Below, one piece after another: positions 1 through 8,901 of a stretch of 64,000 nt of DNA. The notes under the pieces were generated by a model. The model made no database searches. It was not told the DNA's origin and was given only the letters and a program-made list of their open reading frames with translations. Both the position numbers and the translations under genes were made by a program. The DNA lies in the NCBI RefSeq assembly GCF_002272135.1, contig NZ_NPBF01000005.1, positions 1 to 64,000 on the forward strand, read 5' to 3'. The stretch comes from Virgibacillus sp. 7505 (GTDB lineage: Bacteria; Bacillota; Bacilli; Bacillales; Amphibacillaceae). Position 1 is the first letter of the stretch; each line of letters opens with the position of its first letter.

Positions 1-1
1 G

Positions 2-664
2 CTTGGCTGGGACAGGAAAAAAATGCGTGATCGCTTCAATATGCTGATGGAACTTGTAGGCTTGAAACCAGATGAATATCGAAAACGATACCCGCATGAG
101 CTTTCCGGGGGTCAACAGCAGCGTGTCGGCGTGGCCCGTGCCTTGGCTGCTGATCCGCCAGTCATGTTGATGGATGAACCTTTCGGTGCACTGGATCCGA
201 TCATCCGCACCCATCTTCAAGAGGAATTCCTGCAAATTCAAAAAGAGCTAAAGAAAACGATCCTGTTTGTCAGCCATGACATTGACGAAGCGGTAAAGAT
301 GGCAGATAAAATCGCCCTGCTCAAAGGCGGCAAAATGATGCAATACGCGGAGCCGGCCAAAATGCTGAACAAACCAGCCAACAGCTTTGTTGCAGAATTC
401 GTCGGTCAGGACCGCGTACTGAAGAGCATGAGTCTGTATACAGTGAAAGACCTTGCCGATGCAATTACATTAAAGCCTGTTATGGAATCACCTGATTCTC
501 AGGATATCAACGAAAACCTTTCCCTGCGTGTGGCTATATCGAAGATCTTAAATCAAGAAGCTGATCAGCTGATTGTTGAGAACGACAATGGTACTCGCAA
601 AGGAAGTATTACTTTGGACTTGATCGAGCAGTTCCTGCACCGTGAGATCAAGGAGAGCGTCTGA
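2..664 (+). CDS. Quaternary-amine (OpuB/OpuC-type) ABC transporter ATP-binding protein, 5' truncated by window edge
   Basis: This is the ATPase of a glycine betaine/carnitine/choline importer. The reading frame is open to the window edge, so the N-terminal part with Walker A and the Q-loop lies outside; the ATG at 23 is internal. Visible are the ABC signature [15 protein letters not shown], Walker B (VMLMDEPFGALD) and the H-loop (VSHD). After the ATPase core a roughly 80-residue tail looks like one degenerate CBS-type module, in keeping with OpuCA-type osmosensing ATPases. The permease start follows 13 bp after the stop. Assignment to the family is firm; the exact substrate (betaine, carnitine or choline) is not readable from sequence. 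Confidence 0.9.
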   Translation, partial: LGWDRKKMRDRFNMLMELVGLKPDEYRKRYPHELSGGQQQRVGVARALAADPPVMLMDEPFGALDPIIRTHLQEEFLQIQKELKKTILFVSHDIDEAVKMADKIALLKGGKMMQYAEPAKMLNKPANSFVAEFVGQDRVLKSMSLYTVKDLADAITLKPVMESPDSQDINENLSLRVAISKILNQEADQLIVENDNGTRKGSITLDLIEQFLHREIKESV

Positions 665-677
665 GGGGGCTGTAATC

Positions 678-1427
678 ATGGACCGGACAAACAAGACCAT
701 CGCCTTGATTATCAAGCTTATCTTCTGGGCACTGCTCATCGCCTTCTTTGTGTGGGCATTCGCCAACAATATGTTCAGCAAAATCTGGGAACAGCCGGAT
801 ACTTTCCTGCGCTTACTCGGGGAGCATATTACGATTGTACTCCTTTCAGGAGCTGCTGCTGTGCTGCTTGCAGTACCACTAGGCATCTTCGTTACACGGC
901 CAAAGTTCCGTAAATCCGAATGGCTGATCGTAGGCATCGCGAATCTTGGGCAAACTATCCCGAGTTTAGCTGTGCTTGCACTCGCCATGGGCTTCCTAGG
1001 TATTGGAATCAGCGCAGCAGTAGTTGCCTTATTCGTCTATTCCCTGCTGCCTATTTTACAAAATACGATTGCTGGCCTGGATTCCGTTGACGACAATATG
1101 ATTGATGCAGCCAAAGGAATGGGACTCACAAACACGCAAATCCTTTGGAAGATCGAGCTGCCGAATGCACTCACCTCGATTATTGCGGGCGTGCGGACAG
1201 CATTGGTCATCAATATCGGGACCGCTGCACTTGCCTATCTAGTCGGTGCCGGCGGACTGGGTGTATGGATTTTCACTGGTATCCGTCTCTTCGATAATGC
1301 TTTCTTAATGTCCGGAGCCGTTCCTGTCACACTGCTAGCTATCGTGATTGACTATCTATTCAAGTGGCTGCAGTTCGCCTTAGTGCCAAAAGGACTCCGT
1401 CTTGCTAGAAAAGCACAAAATTCGTGA
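678..1427 (+). CDS. Quaternary-amine ABC transporter permease (OpuCB-like)
   Basis: Inner-membrane permease of the same importer, 249 residues. The ATG at 678 is chosen because a GAGGGGG ribosome site lies about 9 bases upstream, whereas an in-frame GTG-type extension to 642 has none. Hydrophobic segments span most of the protein, and the EAA loop that contacts the ATPase is visible around residues 140-165 (AAKGMGLTNTQILWKIELP). It sits between the ATPase and the solute-binding lipoprotein, as in opuC operons. Only one permease is present in this part of the operon; a second, if any, would lie upstream of the window or after the binding protein, where there is none. Confidence 0.92.
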   Translation: MDRTNKTIALIIKLIFWALLIAFFVWAFANNMFSKIWEQPDTFLRLLGEHITIVLLSGAAAVLLAVPLGIFVTRPKFRKSEWLIVGIANLGQTIPSLAVLALAMGFLGIGISAAVVALFVYSLLPILQNTIAGLDSVDDNMIDAAKGMGLTNTQILWKIELPNALTSIIAGVRTALVINIGTAALAYLVGAGGLGVWIFTGIRLFDNAFLMSGAVPVTLLAIVIDYLFKWLQFALVPKGLRLARKAQNS

Positions 1428-1446
1428 AGAAAGGATACCTGAATTG

Positions 1447-2346
1447 ATGAGAAAACGATTGACCCTATTTGCTTTATTAACTGCTTTACTAGTTGTGCTA
1501 AGTTCATGCGGTCCGGGCGGAAAAACCGTTACCGTCGGAGCAAAAACTTTCACCGAGCAGCTGGTAATAGCCAAAATGACAGCCTTCATATTGGAGGATA
1601 ACGGTTATAATGTTGAAGAGATTCAAAATCTCGGCTCCTCTGCCATGCGTCAAGCTATCGAAACCCGCCAGGTTGATATGTCTTGGGAATATGTTGGTAC
1701 AGCACTTGTCACCTATTTGGATCAAGAACCGATTGCAGATAAAGATGAGGCAATGCAAAAGGTTCGGGAATTGGATAAGGAGAACGGCATTGCCTGGACA
1801 AACTTAACCGATGCTAATAATACTTATGCTTTGGTTATGGAAAGAGAAAAAGCCGATGAGTTGGGCATTGAAACTTTAAGTGATTTGGCAGCTTACGCGA
1901 AAGAAAATCCCGAAGACCTTCGATTCGGGATGGAGACGGAATTCGCAAATCGGAGAGATGGAATGCCTGGATTAGAAGAATATTATGGATTCAAAGTTCC
2001 TGATCCCAATATCCGTGAAATGGAAATCGGTCTTTATTACACAGCATTGAAAAATGATGAGATTGATGTCACTCAAGCTTTTGTAACTGATCCGCAAATT
2101 AATTCGATGGATTTAAAGATATTGGAAGACGATCAAAAATTCTTCCCTTCTTACAATTATGCGGCCACCTTCAATCAAGAAACCTTGGATGAGTACCCAG
2201 AGCTGACAGAATTACTGGAACCGCTCCAGAATGCTCTGACAGAGGATACTTTACGTGAGCTGAACTACCAAGTGGATATTGAGCAAAAGAGTGTAGAACG
2301 TGTAGCCAAGGACTTCCTCGACGAAAATAATTTACTCAAGAACTAA
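1447..2346 (+). CDS. Quaternary-amine-binding lipoprotein (OpuCC/OsmF-like)
   Basis: Extracellular solute-binding lipoprotein, about 299 residues, for the importer encoded just upstream. The N-terminus is a lipoprotein signal: a basic start, a leucine-rich core and lipobox LSSC. The mature part has the VTVGAKTFTEQLVIAKM start typical of OpuAC/OpuCC-type binding proteins. A further upstream in-frame ATG at 1402 overlaps the permease and lacks a ribosome site; ATG 1447 (or TTG 1444) follows an AGAAAGGA site. The stop is followed directly by a terminator, so this ends the operon. Confidence 0.92.
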   Translation: MRKRLTLFALLTALLVVLSSCGPGGKTVTVGAKTFTEQLVIAKMTAFILEDNGYNVEEIQNLGSSAMRQAIETRQVDMSWEYVGTALVTYLDQEPIADKDEAMQKVRELDKENGIAWTNLTDANNTYALVMEREKADELGIETLSDLAAYAKENPEDLRFGMETEFANRRDGMPGLEEYYGFKVPDPNIREMEIGLYYTALKNDEIDVTQAFVTDPQINSMDLKILEDDQKFFPSYNYAATFNQETLDEYPELTELLEPLQNALTEDTLRELNYQVDIEQKSVERVAKDFLDENNLLKN

Positions 2347-2347
2347 G

Positions 2348-2375
2348 AAAACGACCCGGACAGGGTCGTTTTTTT
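2348..2375 (+). terminator. Rho-independent terminator of the Opu operon
   Basis: An 8-bp stem AACGACCC/GGGTCGTT (2350-2357 with 2363-2370) with a 5-base loop is followed by a run of seven T, immediately after the binding-protein stop codon. Confidence 0.9.
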
Positions 2376-2414
2376 GCGCTATCATAGATGTATTACATAC
2401 TAGGAGACAAAAGA

Positions 2415-2741
2415 ATGTTTTTATCGATATTCATTTTTTTGCTTGCAGGAATTGCCGAAATTGGCGGCGGATACTTGATCTGGATGTGGCTACGTGATGG
2501 CAGACCAGGTTATCTTGGATTTTTAGGCGGTATCGCCTTGATCATGTACGGTGTGATTGCCACTTTCCAGACATTTCCCACATTCGGTCGTGTGTATGCA
2601 GCATATGGCGGTGTTTTCATTGTACTCTCCATTCTATGGGGCTGGTTCATCGACAAAGAAACACCGGATATGTATGACTGGATAGGCGCCGGCTTATGTG
2701 TAGCAGGCGTCGCTGTCATGCTCTGGGCTCCGCGACATTAA
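2415..2741 (+). CDS. YnfA-family (UPF0060) small membrane protein
   Basis: A 108-residue protein with four predicted hydrophobic helices, matching the length and motifs of the YnfA/UPF0060 family, a relative of small multidrug resistance transporters: [10 protein letters not shown] near the N-terminus and a conserved [11 protein letters not shown] segment. ATG 2415 is preferred over ATG 2388 because TAGGAGAC lies 9 bases upstream of it, and the shorter form has the usual family length. It is a single-gene unit between two terminators. Some family members are linked to small-molecule efflux; the substrate here is unknown. Confidence 0.88.
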   Translation: MFLSIFIFLLAGIAEIGGGYLIWMWLRDGRPGYLGFLGGIALIMYGVIATFQTFPTFGRVYAAYGGVFIVLSILWGWFIDKETPDMYDWIGAGLCVAGVAVMLWAPRH

Positions 2742-2742
2742 A

Positions 2743-2770
2743 AAAGCTGCCAGCATAGACTGGCAGCTTT
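2743..2770. terminator. Bidirectional terminator between ynfA-like gene and aguB
   Basis: Perfect 11-bp stem AAAGCTGCCAG/CTGGCAGCTTT (2743-2753, 2760-2770) flanked by A-rich and T-rich ends, placed between two convergent genes. Confidence 0.88.
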
Positions 2771-2774
2771 CATT

Positions 2775-3650
2775 TTATACAGTTGTTGAACCATCAGAGC
2801 TTAAGATATTACGGTACATGGAAGGACGGCGGTCACGAAACAGCCCCCATTCCACACGCTGCATAGCCAGCTCGTCCAAATCGAACGTAGCAGTAAGGAT
2901 TTCTTCTTCTGCACGTCCTGCTTCCGCCAGCAAATTCCCCTGCGGTCCAGCGATAAACGAAGAACCATAGAACGTGATAGAGGAATCCTCATCCGTTTCC
3001 ACACCAATCCGGTTTGAAGCCAGAACAGGCATCAAATTGGTTGCTGCGTGTCCTCGCATACACATTTGCCAGTGATCCTTTGAGTCAATGCTTGGATCCT
3101 CCGGTTCGGATCCAATTGCTGTAGGATACAGCAGGATTTCCGCTCCTTGAAGCGCCATGCTGCGCGCTGCTTCCGGGAACCACTGATCCCAGCAAATGCC
3201 TACGCCTATCTTCCCGAATTTCGTCTCCCACACTTTAAAGCCAGTGTCCCCAGGGCTGAAATAATATTTCTCCTCATAGCCCGGTCCATCCGGAATATGC
3301 GTTTTCCGATAAATGCCAAGCACCGAGCCATCGGCATCAATCATGGCGACTGTATTATAGTTTGCATTGTTCTTTTTCTCATAGAAGCTGATTGGAAGTA
3401 CTACTCCAAGCTCCTTCGCCACTTGTTTGAAATGCTGCACTGCTTTGTTTTGCTCCAGCTCAGTCGCAAACGCGTAGTAAGCAGGCTTTTCCTTTTGGCA
3501 GAAGTATGGTGTTTCAAACAACTCCTGTAGCAGGATGACATTCGCACCTTGAGCTGCCGCTTGGCGAACAAGCTTCTCGGCATTAGCGATATTCTCTTCA
3601 ACGACACTGGAACAAGCCATTTGTGTAGCTGCTAAAGTTACCTTTCTCAC
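2775..3650 (-). CDS. aguB: N-carbamoylputrescine amidase
   Basis: Hydrolyses N-carbamoylputrescine to putrescine, CO2 and ammonia, the last step of the agmatine route. It is a 291-residue nitrilase-superfamily enzyme; the catalytic triad is visible as Glu43 (LQELFE), Lys116 (YRKTHIP) and Cys153 (GICWDQWFPE). Length and motifs match AguB rather than other nitrilases. It lies 5 bp downstream of aguA on the same strand, so the two are almost certainly co-transcribed and form a complete agmatine-to-putrescine unit. Confidence 0.96.
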   Translation of the reverse strand: MRKVTLAATQMACSSVVEENIANAEKLVRQAAAQGANVILLQELFETPYFCQKEKPAYYAFATELEQNKAVQHFKQVAKELGVVLPISFYEKKNNANYNTVAMIDADGSVLGIYRKTHIPDGPGYEEKYYFSPGDTGFKVWETKFGKIGVGICWDQWFPEAARSMALQGAEILLYPTAIGSEPEDPSIDSKDHWQMCMRGHAATNLMPVLASNRIGVETDEDSSITFYGSSFIAGPQGNLLAEAGRAEEEILTATFDLDELAMQRVEWGLFRDRRPSMYRNILSSDGSTTV

Positions 3651-3655
3651 TTACT

Positions 3656-4687
3656 TCACTCCTTTACTGCAGGCATCTGCTGTGTTGTACAATGTACATT
3701 TCCGCCCTCTTTGATGATAGCTAGTCCATCAATTGTACGGATTCGGCGATCCGGGAACTGCTCCTGCAGCAACTTGATTGCCCGTTCATCCGTTCCTGCT
3801 GCGGTATTACCGAAAACAGGAAGGATAATGCCTCCATTTACAAAATAGAAATTAATATAGCTCAAAGTCAAGCGCGTGTCGTTCCAGGCAGCCTTAGGCG
3901 GCTGTTGGATAGCGATCACTTCAATCTGACGCCCTTTCGCATCTTTCGTCTCGTCAAGAATGCGCAGATTCTCTTGAGTGATTTCATAGTTCTCGTCTTC
4001 CGGGTCATCTGTCACCTGCAGCAGCAGTTTACCAGGTGCGGCAAAGCAGGCGATATTATCGACATGTCCATCCGTTTCGTCCCCAGCGACACCACGCTTC
4101 AGCCAAATCACTTTTTCAATACCAAGATACTCTCGAAGATATGCTTCTATATCTTCCTTGGAAAGGTCTGAATTGCGGTTTGGGTTTAAAAGGCACTCCT
4201 CTGTTGTAATTAGTGTCCCTTCCCCGTCCACGTGAATGGATCCGCCTTCTAACACTAATGGAGCATCCAATTGCTTCACACCGAAGTGATTCAGAACAGC
4301 CGGAGCTACTGCATCATCCAGATCCCATGGGAAGTATTTTTCTCCCCATGCATTAAAACGCCAGTTTACACCAGCCAGTTTGCCAGCTTCGTCCCGGACG
4401 AATGTCGGGCCGTTATCTCGAAGCCATGCATCGTTATGAGAAACCTCAAGCAGTGTTACATTTTCATCTTGTCCTACATAAGCAGCTGCAGCATCGCGAT
4501 CCTTGGCGTTCACCAATACGGTGATCGGCTCGAATTCTGCAATCGCAAGAATCAGTTCAGCATAACCCTTACATACAGCTTCCCAATCCTCCGGATAGAC
4601 CATTGATTCCTTCACAGGCCAGCTGATCAGCGTACGCTCATGCTTCTCCCATTCAGGAGGCATTGTATATGTCAAATGTTGTTCCAT
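3656..4687 (-). CDS. aguA: Agmatine deiminase
   Basis: Converts agmatine to N-carbamoylputrescine plus ammonia. The protein has 343 residues and the peptidylarginine-deiminase-type fold signature: Asp91 (WLRDNGP), His208 (DETDGHVDN) and the nucleophile Cys333 near the end (GGNVHC). It opens the aguA-aguB operon. The start ATG at 4687 is preceded only by a weak AGAG-type ribosome site. With no arginine decarboxylase in the window, agmatine must come from elsewhere in the cell or be imported. Confidence 0.96.
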   Translation of the reverse strand: MEQHLTYTMPPEWEKHERTLISWPVKESMVYPEDWEAVCKGYAELILAIAEFEPITVLVNAKDRDAAAAYVGQDENVTLLEVSHNDAWLRDNGPTFVRDEAGKLAGVNWRFNAWGEKYFPWDLDDAVAPAVLNHFGVKQLDAPLVLEGGSIHVDGEGTLITTEECLLNPNRNSDLSKEDIEAYLREYLGIEKVIWLKRGVAGDETDGHVDNIACFAAPGKLLLQVTDDPEDENYEITQENLRILDETKDAKGRQIEVIAIQQPPKAAWNDTRLTLSYINFYFVNGGIILPVFGNTAAGTDERAIKLLQEQFPDRRIRTIDGLAIIKEGGNVHCTTQQMPAVKE

Positions 4688-4764
4688 TTCGCATCACTCT
4701 TCATTATAGATTCTTTAAAACAGACTTTCCGGAATATCATATAACAAAAGCACCTGAACAACAA

Positions 4765-5580
4765 TCAGAAAGAGGACTTTTTATGATAGATACCAGAAAA
4801 TAACTGTTCACATTCATGTAACGTTTTCTTTAAGGATGGGTAGTCTGATGAACAAAAATAAAGGCTGCGGATGAACTGCTTAAAATTTGCGCGGATACGC
4901 AGGTTCGCTTCGGTCACTTCCGGCCAGAGGGCAATGACTTCCGATGTCTTTTCCTGTACCATGCATCCAACTATATCCGGAGACAGTCCATTTTCCAAGG
5001 CAGAATGAATCGCTATGGCCATACGCTCATCCTCCTCATGAGAAAGGATATGATATGGAAAAGCCATTTTGTTTATCATTTCCTCTACAAGCTGCTGGCG
5101 CTGATCATTCGACAGTTCCGTCAACTGAATCATTTCATCGATAGCATCAGCTGCATGCGCTAATGTATGAGACCATCCGTATGTTTCATCATAACCTTCT
5201 CCTACAGTCTCTTGCTTGATATAAGCACGGAACACTAGGTAAACTCGATCTGTCAGCTCAGCACTCAGGAAGGCTTCTCTTCTATGTTGATATAAAAGAG
5301 CAGCAATCCACAGTGTTGTAAAACTTCTTGTGTATTTCTCTTCTTTGAATAGGAATCGTTCTGTTAAAAGCTCTTCGAGAATCTGAATCATCACTGCAGG
5401 AGGAACCATACCTTCTGTGACCCAATTGCCTGCCAAGCGATAAATCAATTTATCACGTAGCACTGGATCATGATCACCGATATACGGGAGCATGGATAAT
5501 AGTAAATCCTCTATAGGAGCTGGAGCTTTTTCATTTTCAGCTAGATCTGCAAGCCTTTGTTTTAAGACTTCTCTTTCCAT
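4765..5580 (-). CDS. DUF2785 family protein
   Basis: A 271-residue soluble, helix-rich protein with no signal peptide. The segment GYGWSHTLAHAADAIDE-like (here ETYGWSHTLAHAADA, around residues 135-150) is the recognisable hallmark of the DUF2785 family common in Bacilli. No catalytic function is established that I know of. A strong ribosome site (AAGGGGGATGG) supports the ATG at 5580. It lies upstream of aguA on the same strand with an intervening 77-bp gap; no clear terminator separates them, so read-through into aguA is possible. Confidence 0.75.
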   Translation of the reverse strand: MEREVLKQRLADLAENEKAPAPIEDLLLSMLPYIGDHDPVLRDKLIYRLAGNWVTEGMVPPAVMIQILEELLTERFLFKEEKYTRSFTTLWIAALLYQHRREAFLSAELTDRVYLVFRAYIKQETVGEGYDETYGWSHTLAHAADAIDEMIQLTELSNDQRQQLVEEMINKMAFPYHILSHEEDERMAIAIHSALENGLSPDIVGCMVQEKTSEVIALWPEVTEANLRIRANFKQFIRSLYFCSSDYPSLKKTLHECEQLFSGIYHKKSSF

Positions 5581-5610
5581 TTCACCATCCCCCTTAACAC
5601 CTAAATTATA

Positions 5611-5641
5611 CCATTAAAAAACGAAGGATTTCTCCTTCGTT
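5611..5641 (-). terminator. Terminator of the YitT-like gene
   Basis: Stem AACGAAGGA/TCCTTCGTT (5620-5628, 5633-5641); read on the minus strand it is followed by a run of T. Confidence 0.85.
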
Positions 5642-6252
5642 CACTCTGCTGCTTGGGCAACCGGTACTGCATTCGGTTTTGGAAGTGGTTTGGCGAATTT
5701 TTCTTTAAAATAGCTGATAACAAATGAAGTAACTGCTATGGAAACAATGGAATAGATACCTTTGACAAGACCAACTGAATAAAGGCTGACCATGACCACG
5801 CAGAAATCAAATATAAAGTTGATCGTTCCAGGATTTGTTCCAAAACGTTTCTGCAGGAACAACGCAAGAATATTTGCTCCCCCTAAGGATGCTTGATTCG
5901 CAAAAAGGATGATCAAGCCAAATCCGACAATCAGACCGCCTGCCACAGCTGCAACGATCCCTGGAAGTTCAATAGCGGGATAAAACGGATGGAGAAATGA
6001 GAACAACGTCAAAATTGATACGGATACTATGGTTGTTACCGTAAAACGCCATCCCATATTAATAAATGAAAAGATATAGAATGGAATGTTAATGATAAAG
6101 AAGACGACACCAAAAGGCATAGACAGTATATAGGATAATCCTAAGGAAAGCCCTGCTGTTCCGCCTGTTACCAGCTCAGCACTTTTGAGCATATACAAGC
6201 CGATGCTGGCCAGGAAGCAGCCAAGAACGATTTTCAGATATTTTTGCGGCAA
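5641..6252 (-). CDS. YitT-family integral membrane protein
   Basis: A polytopic membrane protein of about 203 residues with five to six hydrophobic helices and the family hallmark ELVTGGTAGLSLGLSYI near the first helices. I place the start at the TTG of 6252 because an excellent AGAGGAG ribosome site lies 7 bases upstream and the protein then begins just before the first helix as usual in this family. An in-frame GTG at 6345 would add 31 residues but has no ribosome site. The usual C-terminal DUF2179 domain of larger YitT proteins is missing, so this is the short form. Function unknown. Confidence 0.82.
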   Translation of the reverse strand: MPQKYLKIVLGCFLASIGLYMLKSAELVTGGTAGLSLGLSYILSMPFGVVFFIINIPFYIFSFINMGWRFTVTTIVSVSILTLFSFLHPFYPAIELPGIVAAVAGGLIVGFGLIILFANQASLGGANILALFLQKRFGTNPGTINFIFDFCVVMVSLYSVGLVKGIYSIVSIAVTSFVISYFKEKFAKPLPKPNAVPVAQAAE

Positions 6253-6466
6253 ACGAATTGCTCCTCTCAAAGTTAAAATCCATGTTGAAACACGCCCATA
6301 ATGGACAATATGAGCGAACATAATCACGACATCCTGTTTCTTCACTTTCTATGTTAGAATAAATAACACGAGAAATGAATAGATATTTGCAGGCAATATC
6401 TTGATTCGAGTTTCATAATGAAAATTATATGCAGAACTTACCTGCAATGTGAAAGGGAGCGTTTAT

Positions 6467-6910
6467 ATGGATCACATCGACCGTACACTGCTGGAGCTGC
6501 TGCAGCATGATGGCCGAATCACAATTAGCGAATTATCCAAGAAGCTAGCACTGAGCAGGCCGAGTGTTTCAGAGCGGATGGCAAGGCTTGAGGAGCGCGG
6601 TGTTATCGAGCATTACACAGCCCGAGTTGCGCATGCGAAGGTTGGATTGGATATCCTGTTGTTCATCCAGGTTAGTGAATTGAAGATCCCCCATTTGGAG
6701 TTTGAAAATCTGATTGCAAAGGAAGAAGCCGTACTTGAATGCCACAGGGTGACCGGACCGATCAATTATTTGCTGAAGGCAGCAGTCCCTGACATGAATG
6801 GCATGCGGGAATTGATCGACCGGCTGATTCCGTATGGCGCATTTAATACTTCAACAGTATTGACATCTCCAGTAGCTTATAGAGCGTTATTGCCTAGGGA
6901 AGATCAATAA
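6467..6910 (+). CDS. Lrp/AsnC-family transcriptional regulator
   Basis: A 147-residue DNA-binding regulator: N-terminal winged helix (MDHIDRTLLELLQHDGRITISELSKKL, about residues 1-55) followed by the RAM/AsnC ligand domain (from about 65). An AAGGGAG ribosome site 7 bases before the ATG at 6467 fixes the start. The gene is divergent from the YitT-like gene, so that gene (or the regulator itself) is the natural target. Its 3' end overlaps the convergent spermidine-synthase-like gene by 7 bp. The effector amino acid cannot be told. Confidence 0.92.
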   Translation: MDHIDRTLLELLQHDGRITISELSKKLALSRPSVSERMARLEERGVIEHYTARVAHAKVGLDILLFIQVSELKIPHLEFENLIAKEEAVLECHRVTGPINYLLKAAVPDMNGMRELIDRLIPYGAFNTSTVLTSPVAYRALLPREDQ

Positions 6911-8454
6911 TGTTTCCATTCCTGTTGATAGATTTCAATCAAATGAGGATCAACCAATGTATTTGGGCGAAGACTGACTTTCTCTCCATCCGCGTTAGTG
7001 ATTTCCTTATCCTCATCCTTTCCGAATTCTGTCATTCCAGGAATCATGGAAGATTTTAAGTATTCGGTTGGTACGGTAACCTCTAGATTTTCTGGGTCAA
7101 TCGGATTTCTGCTGGCCATCACAAATCCCCAGTTACCGAAACTTGGCACATCCAGATGCAGATTCTCTGTTTCAAGCCCCGTTGCGCGGATCGTTTCGTC
7201 TATTGTCCAATAAGATTCAGTCGCGAACACCGGGCTAGTGGCTTGGACAATCATTGCACCCTCCGGATGCATATGATTTCGCACTAGAGAGTAGAATTCC
7301 TCAGTGTATAGCTTGTTCAAGCTCTCGTCATTCGGATCGGGCAAATCAACGATGATCACATCATAAATCTGGTCCGTTTCCTTCAGATAAGTGAAGGCAT
7401 CCTGATTGTGGATAGTGACTTTGTCATTCAGCAGAGAGCGATTGTTTAAATCCAGCAGTCTCGACTCTGTCTTAGCCATTTCTGTTACAGCAGGGTCGAG
7501 GTCGACCAGGGTAATGTCTTGAACGTCGTCATATTTCAGGATTTCATTTGCTGCTAATCCATCCCCTCCGCCAAGTATGAGCACATGATCATGCTGTTTG
7601 GCTTGGGACATGACCGGATGCACTAGCGCATCATGGTAGCGGTGCTGATCAAATGAACTGAACTGCAATCCGCCATTCAAATACAGCCGCAGGTCATCTC
7701 CATCCTGGGTAAGGATGATCTTTTGATATTGGCTCTGTTCCATGTGGATGATTGGATCCTCGTAAAGCTTCTGCTCGAACGAAAACGCCGTTTCCTCTCC
7801 GAAAAAGACTCCCAGGATGAGCAGGATCCCAATGACAACACCAACTGCAGCATGCAAGGCAACCCGCTTCACTTCTTCCCGGAATAACCACAGTACGACC
7901 AGTGCAACTACTAAGTTAACTAGACCGACCAGAAAAGCTGATTTAACGATTCCGAACTGCGGACGCAGCAGGAAGGCAAAAAGCAGACCGCCGATCAGTC
8001 CGCCTGCATAATCACTGAACAGAACACGTGCTGTACTCCGACCTATCGTCTCACCGATCTCATTCGCCTTCCTAATCAGAATCGGCAGCTCCACTCCGGT
8101 TAGCGCACCAACGATAATTGTGACGAAATAGAGATAGAACGCGTCAGTCCCATCAGGGGTATATGCCGTGATCCCGAACATCGTAAAACTAGAAAATCCA
8201 CCAATCAAAGCTACGAAAAATTCGATATAAATAAATGCTAGAATGAGTCGCTTCGTCACACGCTCACTTATGCTGGCACCAATCCCCATACCAGTCAAAA
8301 ACAAAGAGATGGTGAGTGTATATTGCTTCACACCATCTCCGAGAATATAGGAACCTAATGCCCCGAACAAAACTTCAAATATAATACCGCATATGGAAAC
8401 GATACCTGAAGCCCAATAAATAAATGAGGTTTTATTTGTTACTTTTTGCTGCAT
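6904..8454 (-). CDS. Membrane-fused spermidine synthase-like aminopropyltransferase
   Basis: About 516 residues: an N-terminal region of six to seven membrane helices (roughly 10-220) fused to a spermidine-synthase-type methyltransferase-fold domain (240 to the end). The catalytic half keeps the YHDALVHP segment (canonical YHEMLVH), the GGGDGL nucleotide-binding loop, the acidic LVDLDP loop and an IVDLPDP site corresponding to the DSSDP acceptor site, so both key aspartates are retained. ATG 8454 is preferred because the GGAG lies 9 bases upstream; ATG 8463 touches it. Last gene of a five-gene operon with PspA. Aminopropyl transfer to putrescine is the likely reaction, but membrane-fused members may act on another amine; that is inference. 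Confidence 0.85.
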   Translation of the reverse strand: MQQKVTNKTSFIYWASGIVSICGIIFEVLFGALGSYILGDGVKQYTLTISLFLTGMGIGASISERVTKRLILAFIYIEFFVALIGGFSSFTMFGITAYTPDGTDAFYLYFVTIIVGALTGVELPILIRKANEIGETIGRSTARVLFSDYAGGLIGGLLFAFLLRPQFGIVKSAFLVGLVNLVVALVVLWLFREEVKRVALHAAVGVVIGILLILGVFFGEETAFSFEQKLYEDPIIHMEQSQYQKIILTQDGDDLRLYLNGGLQFSSFDQHRYHDALVHPVMSQAKQHDHVLILGGGDGLAANEILKYDDVQDITLVDLDPAVTEMAKTESRLLDLNNRSLLNDKVTIHNQDAFTYLKETDQIYDVIIVDLPDPNDESLNKLYTEEFYSLVRNHMHPEGAMIVQATSPVFATESYWTIDETIRATGLETENLHLDVPSFGNWGFVMASRNPIDPENLEVTVPTEYLKSSMIPGMTEFGKDEDKEITNADGEKVSLRPNTLVDPHLIEIYQQEWKHY

Positions 8455-8481
8455 GTCTTTCATCTCCGAACTGCTTTTAGC

Positions 8482-8877
8482 TTACGTAATGGACGCACCG
8501 ATGACGAACCCAAGACCAATTGAAACCGCTAAGGAAATAATTCCGACCGCAATATTGTTTTCTTTCAGCTTGGATTGAACAGAAAATCGGCGTGTCACAC
8601 CTTCAAATACGAAGTAGGCAATCATCTGCAGGACAACACCGTAAGCACCCCAGATGAGTGTTTCCCAAAGTTCACTGCTGTGGTAAATGGAGAATGACAG
8701 AACAAGGCAGATTCCGATGATCTTACCGCCGATAGATAAAGCTACAGCTGTATTGCCCTTTTCGATTTCCTCCCAGTCCCGGTACTTATGTGTGATCAGT
8801 TCAAAGATGATAAGTCCGATGATGACAATCACAACTGCAATGATAAAGTATAGAAAAGTCGATAAAAATGGATTCAT
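8482..8877 (-). CDS. DUF350 (YjfL-type) membrane protein
   Basis: A 131-residue protein with four hydrophobic helices in two DUF350 repeats, each with a short polar turn (GNTAVALSIGGK in the first; ENNIAVGIISLAVSIG in the second). An AAGGAGG site 9 bases upstream supports the ATG at 8877. DUF350 proteins often sit beside PspA homologues (for example yjfJ and yjfL in Escherichia coli), as here. It lies between the DUF4247 lipoprotein and the aminopropyltransferase with short gaps, so it is part of the same operon. Molecular role unknown. Confidence 0.87.
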   Translation of the reverse strand: MNPFLSTFLYFIIAVVIVIIGLIIFELITHKYRDWEEIEKGNTAVALSIGGKIIGICLVLSFSIYHSSELWETLIWGAYGVVLQMIAYFVFEGVTRRFSVQSKLKENNIAVGIISLAVSIGLGFVIGASIT

Positions 8878-8901
8878 GATTCTATGCCTCCTTAATTTTG
8901 A

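Noticed and set aside
23-664. Truncated ATPase as a pseudogene
   Set aside because: The frame is open to the window edge, so the missing N-terminus is simply outside the window.
6253-6345. N-terminal 31-residue extension of the YitT-like protein from GTG 6345
   Set aside because: No ribosome site; the AGAGGAG-TTG start at 6252 fits the family length.
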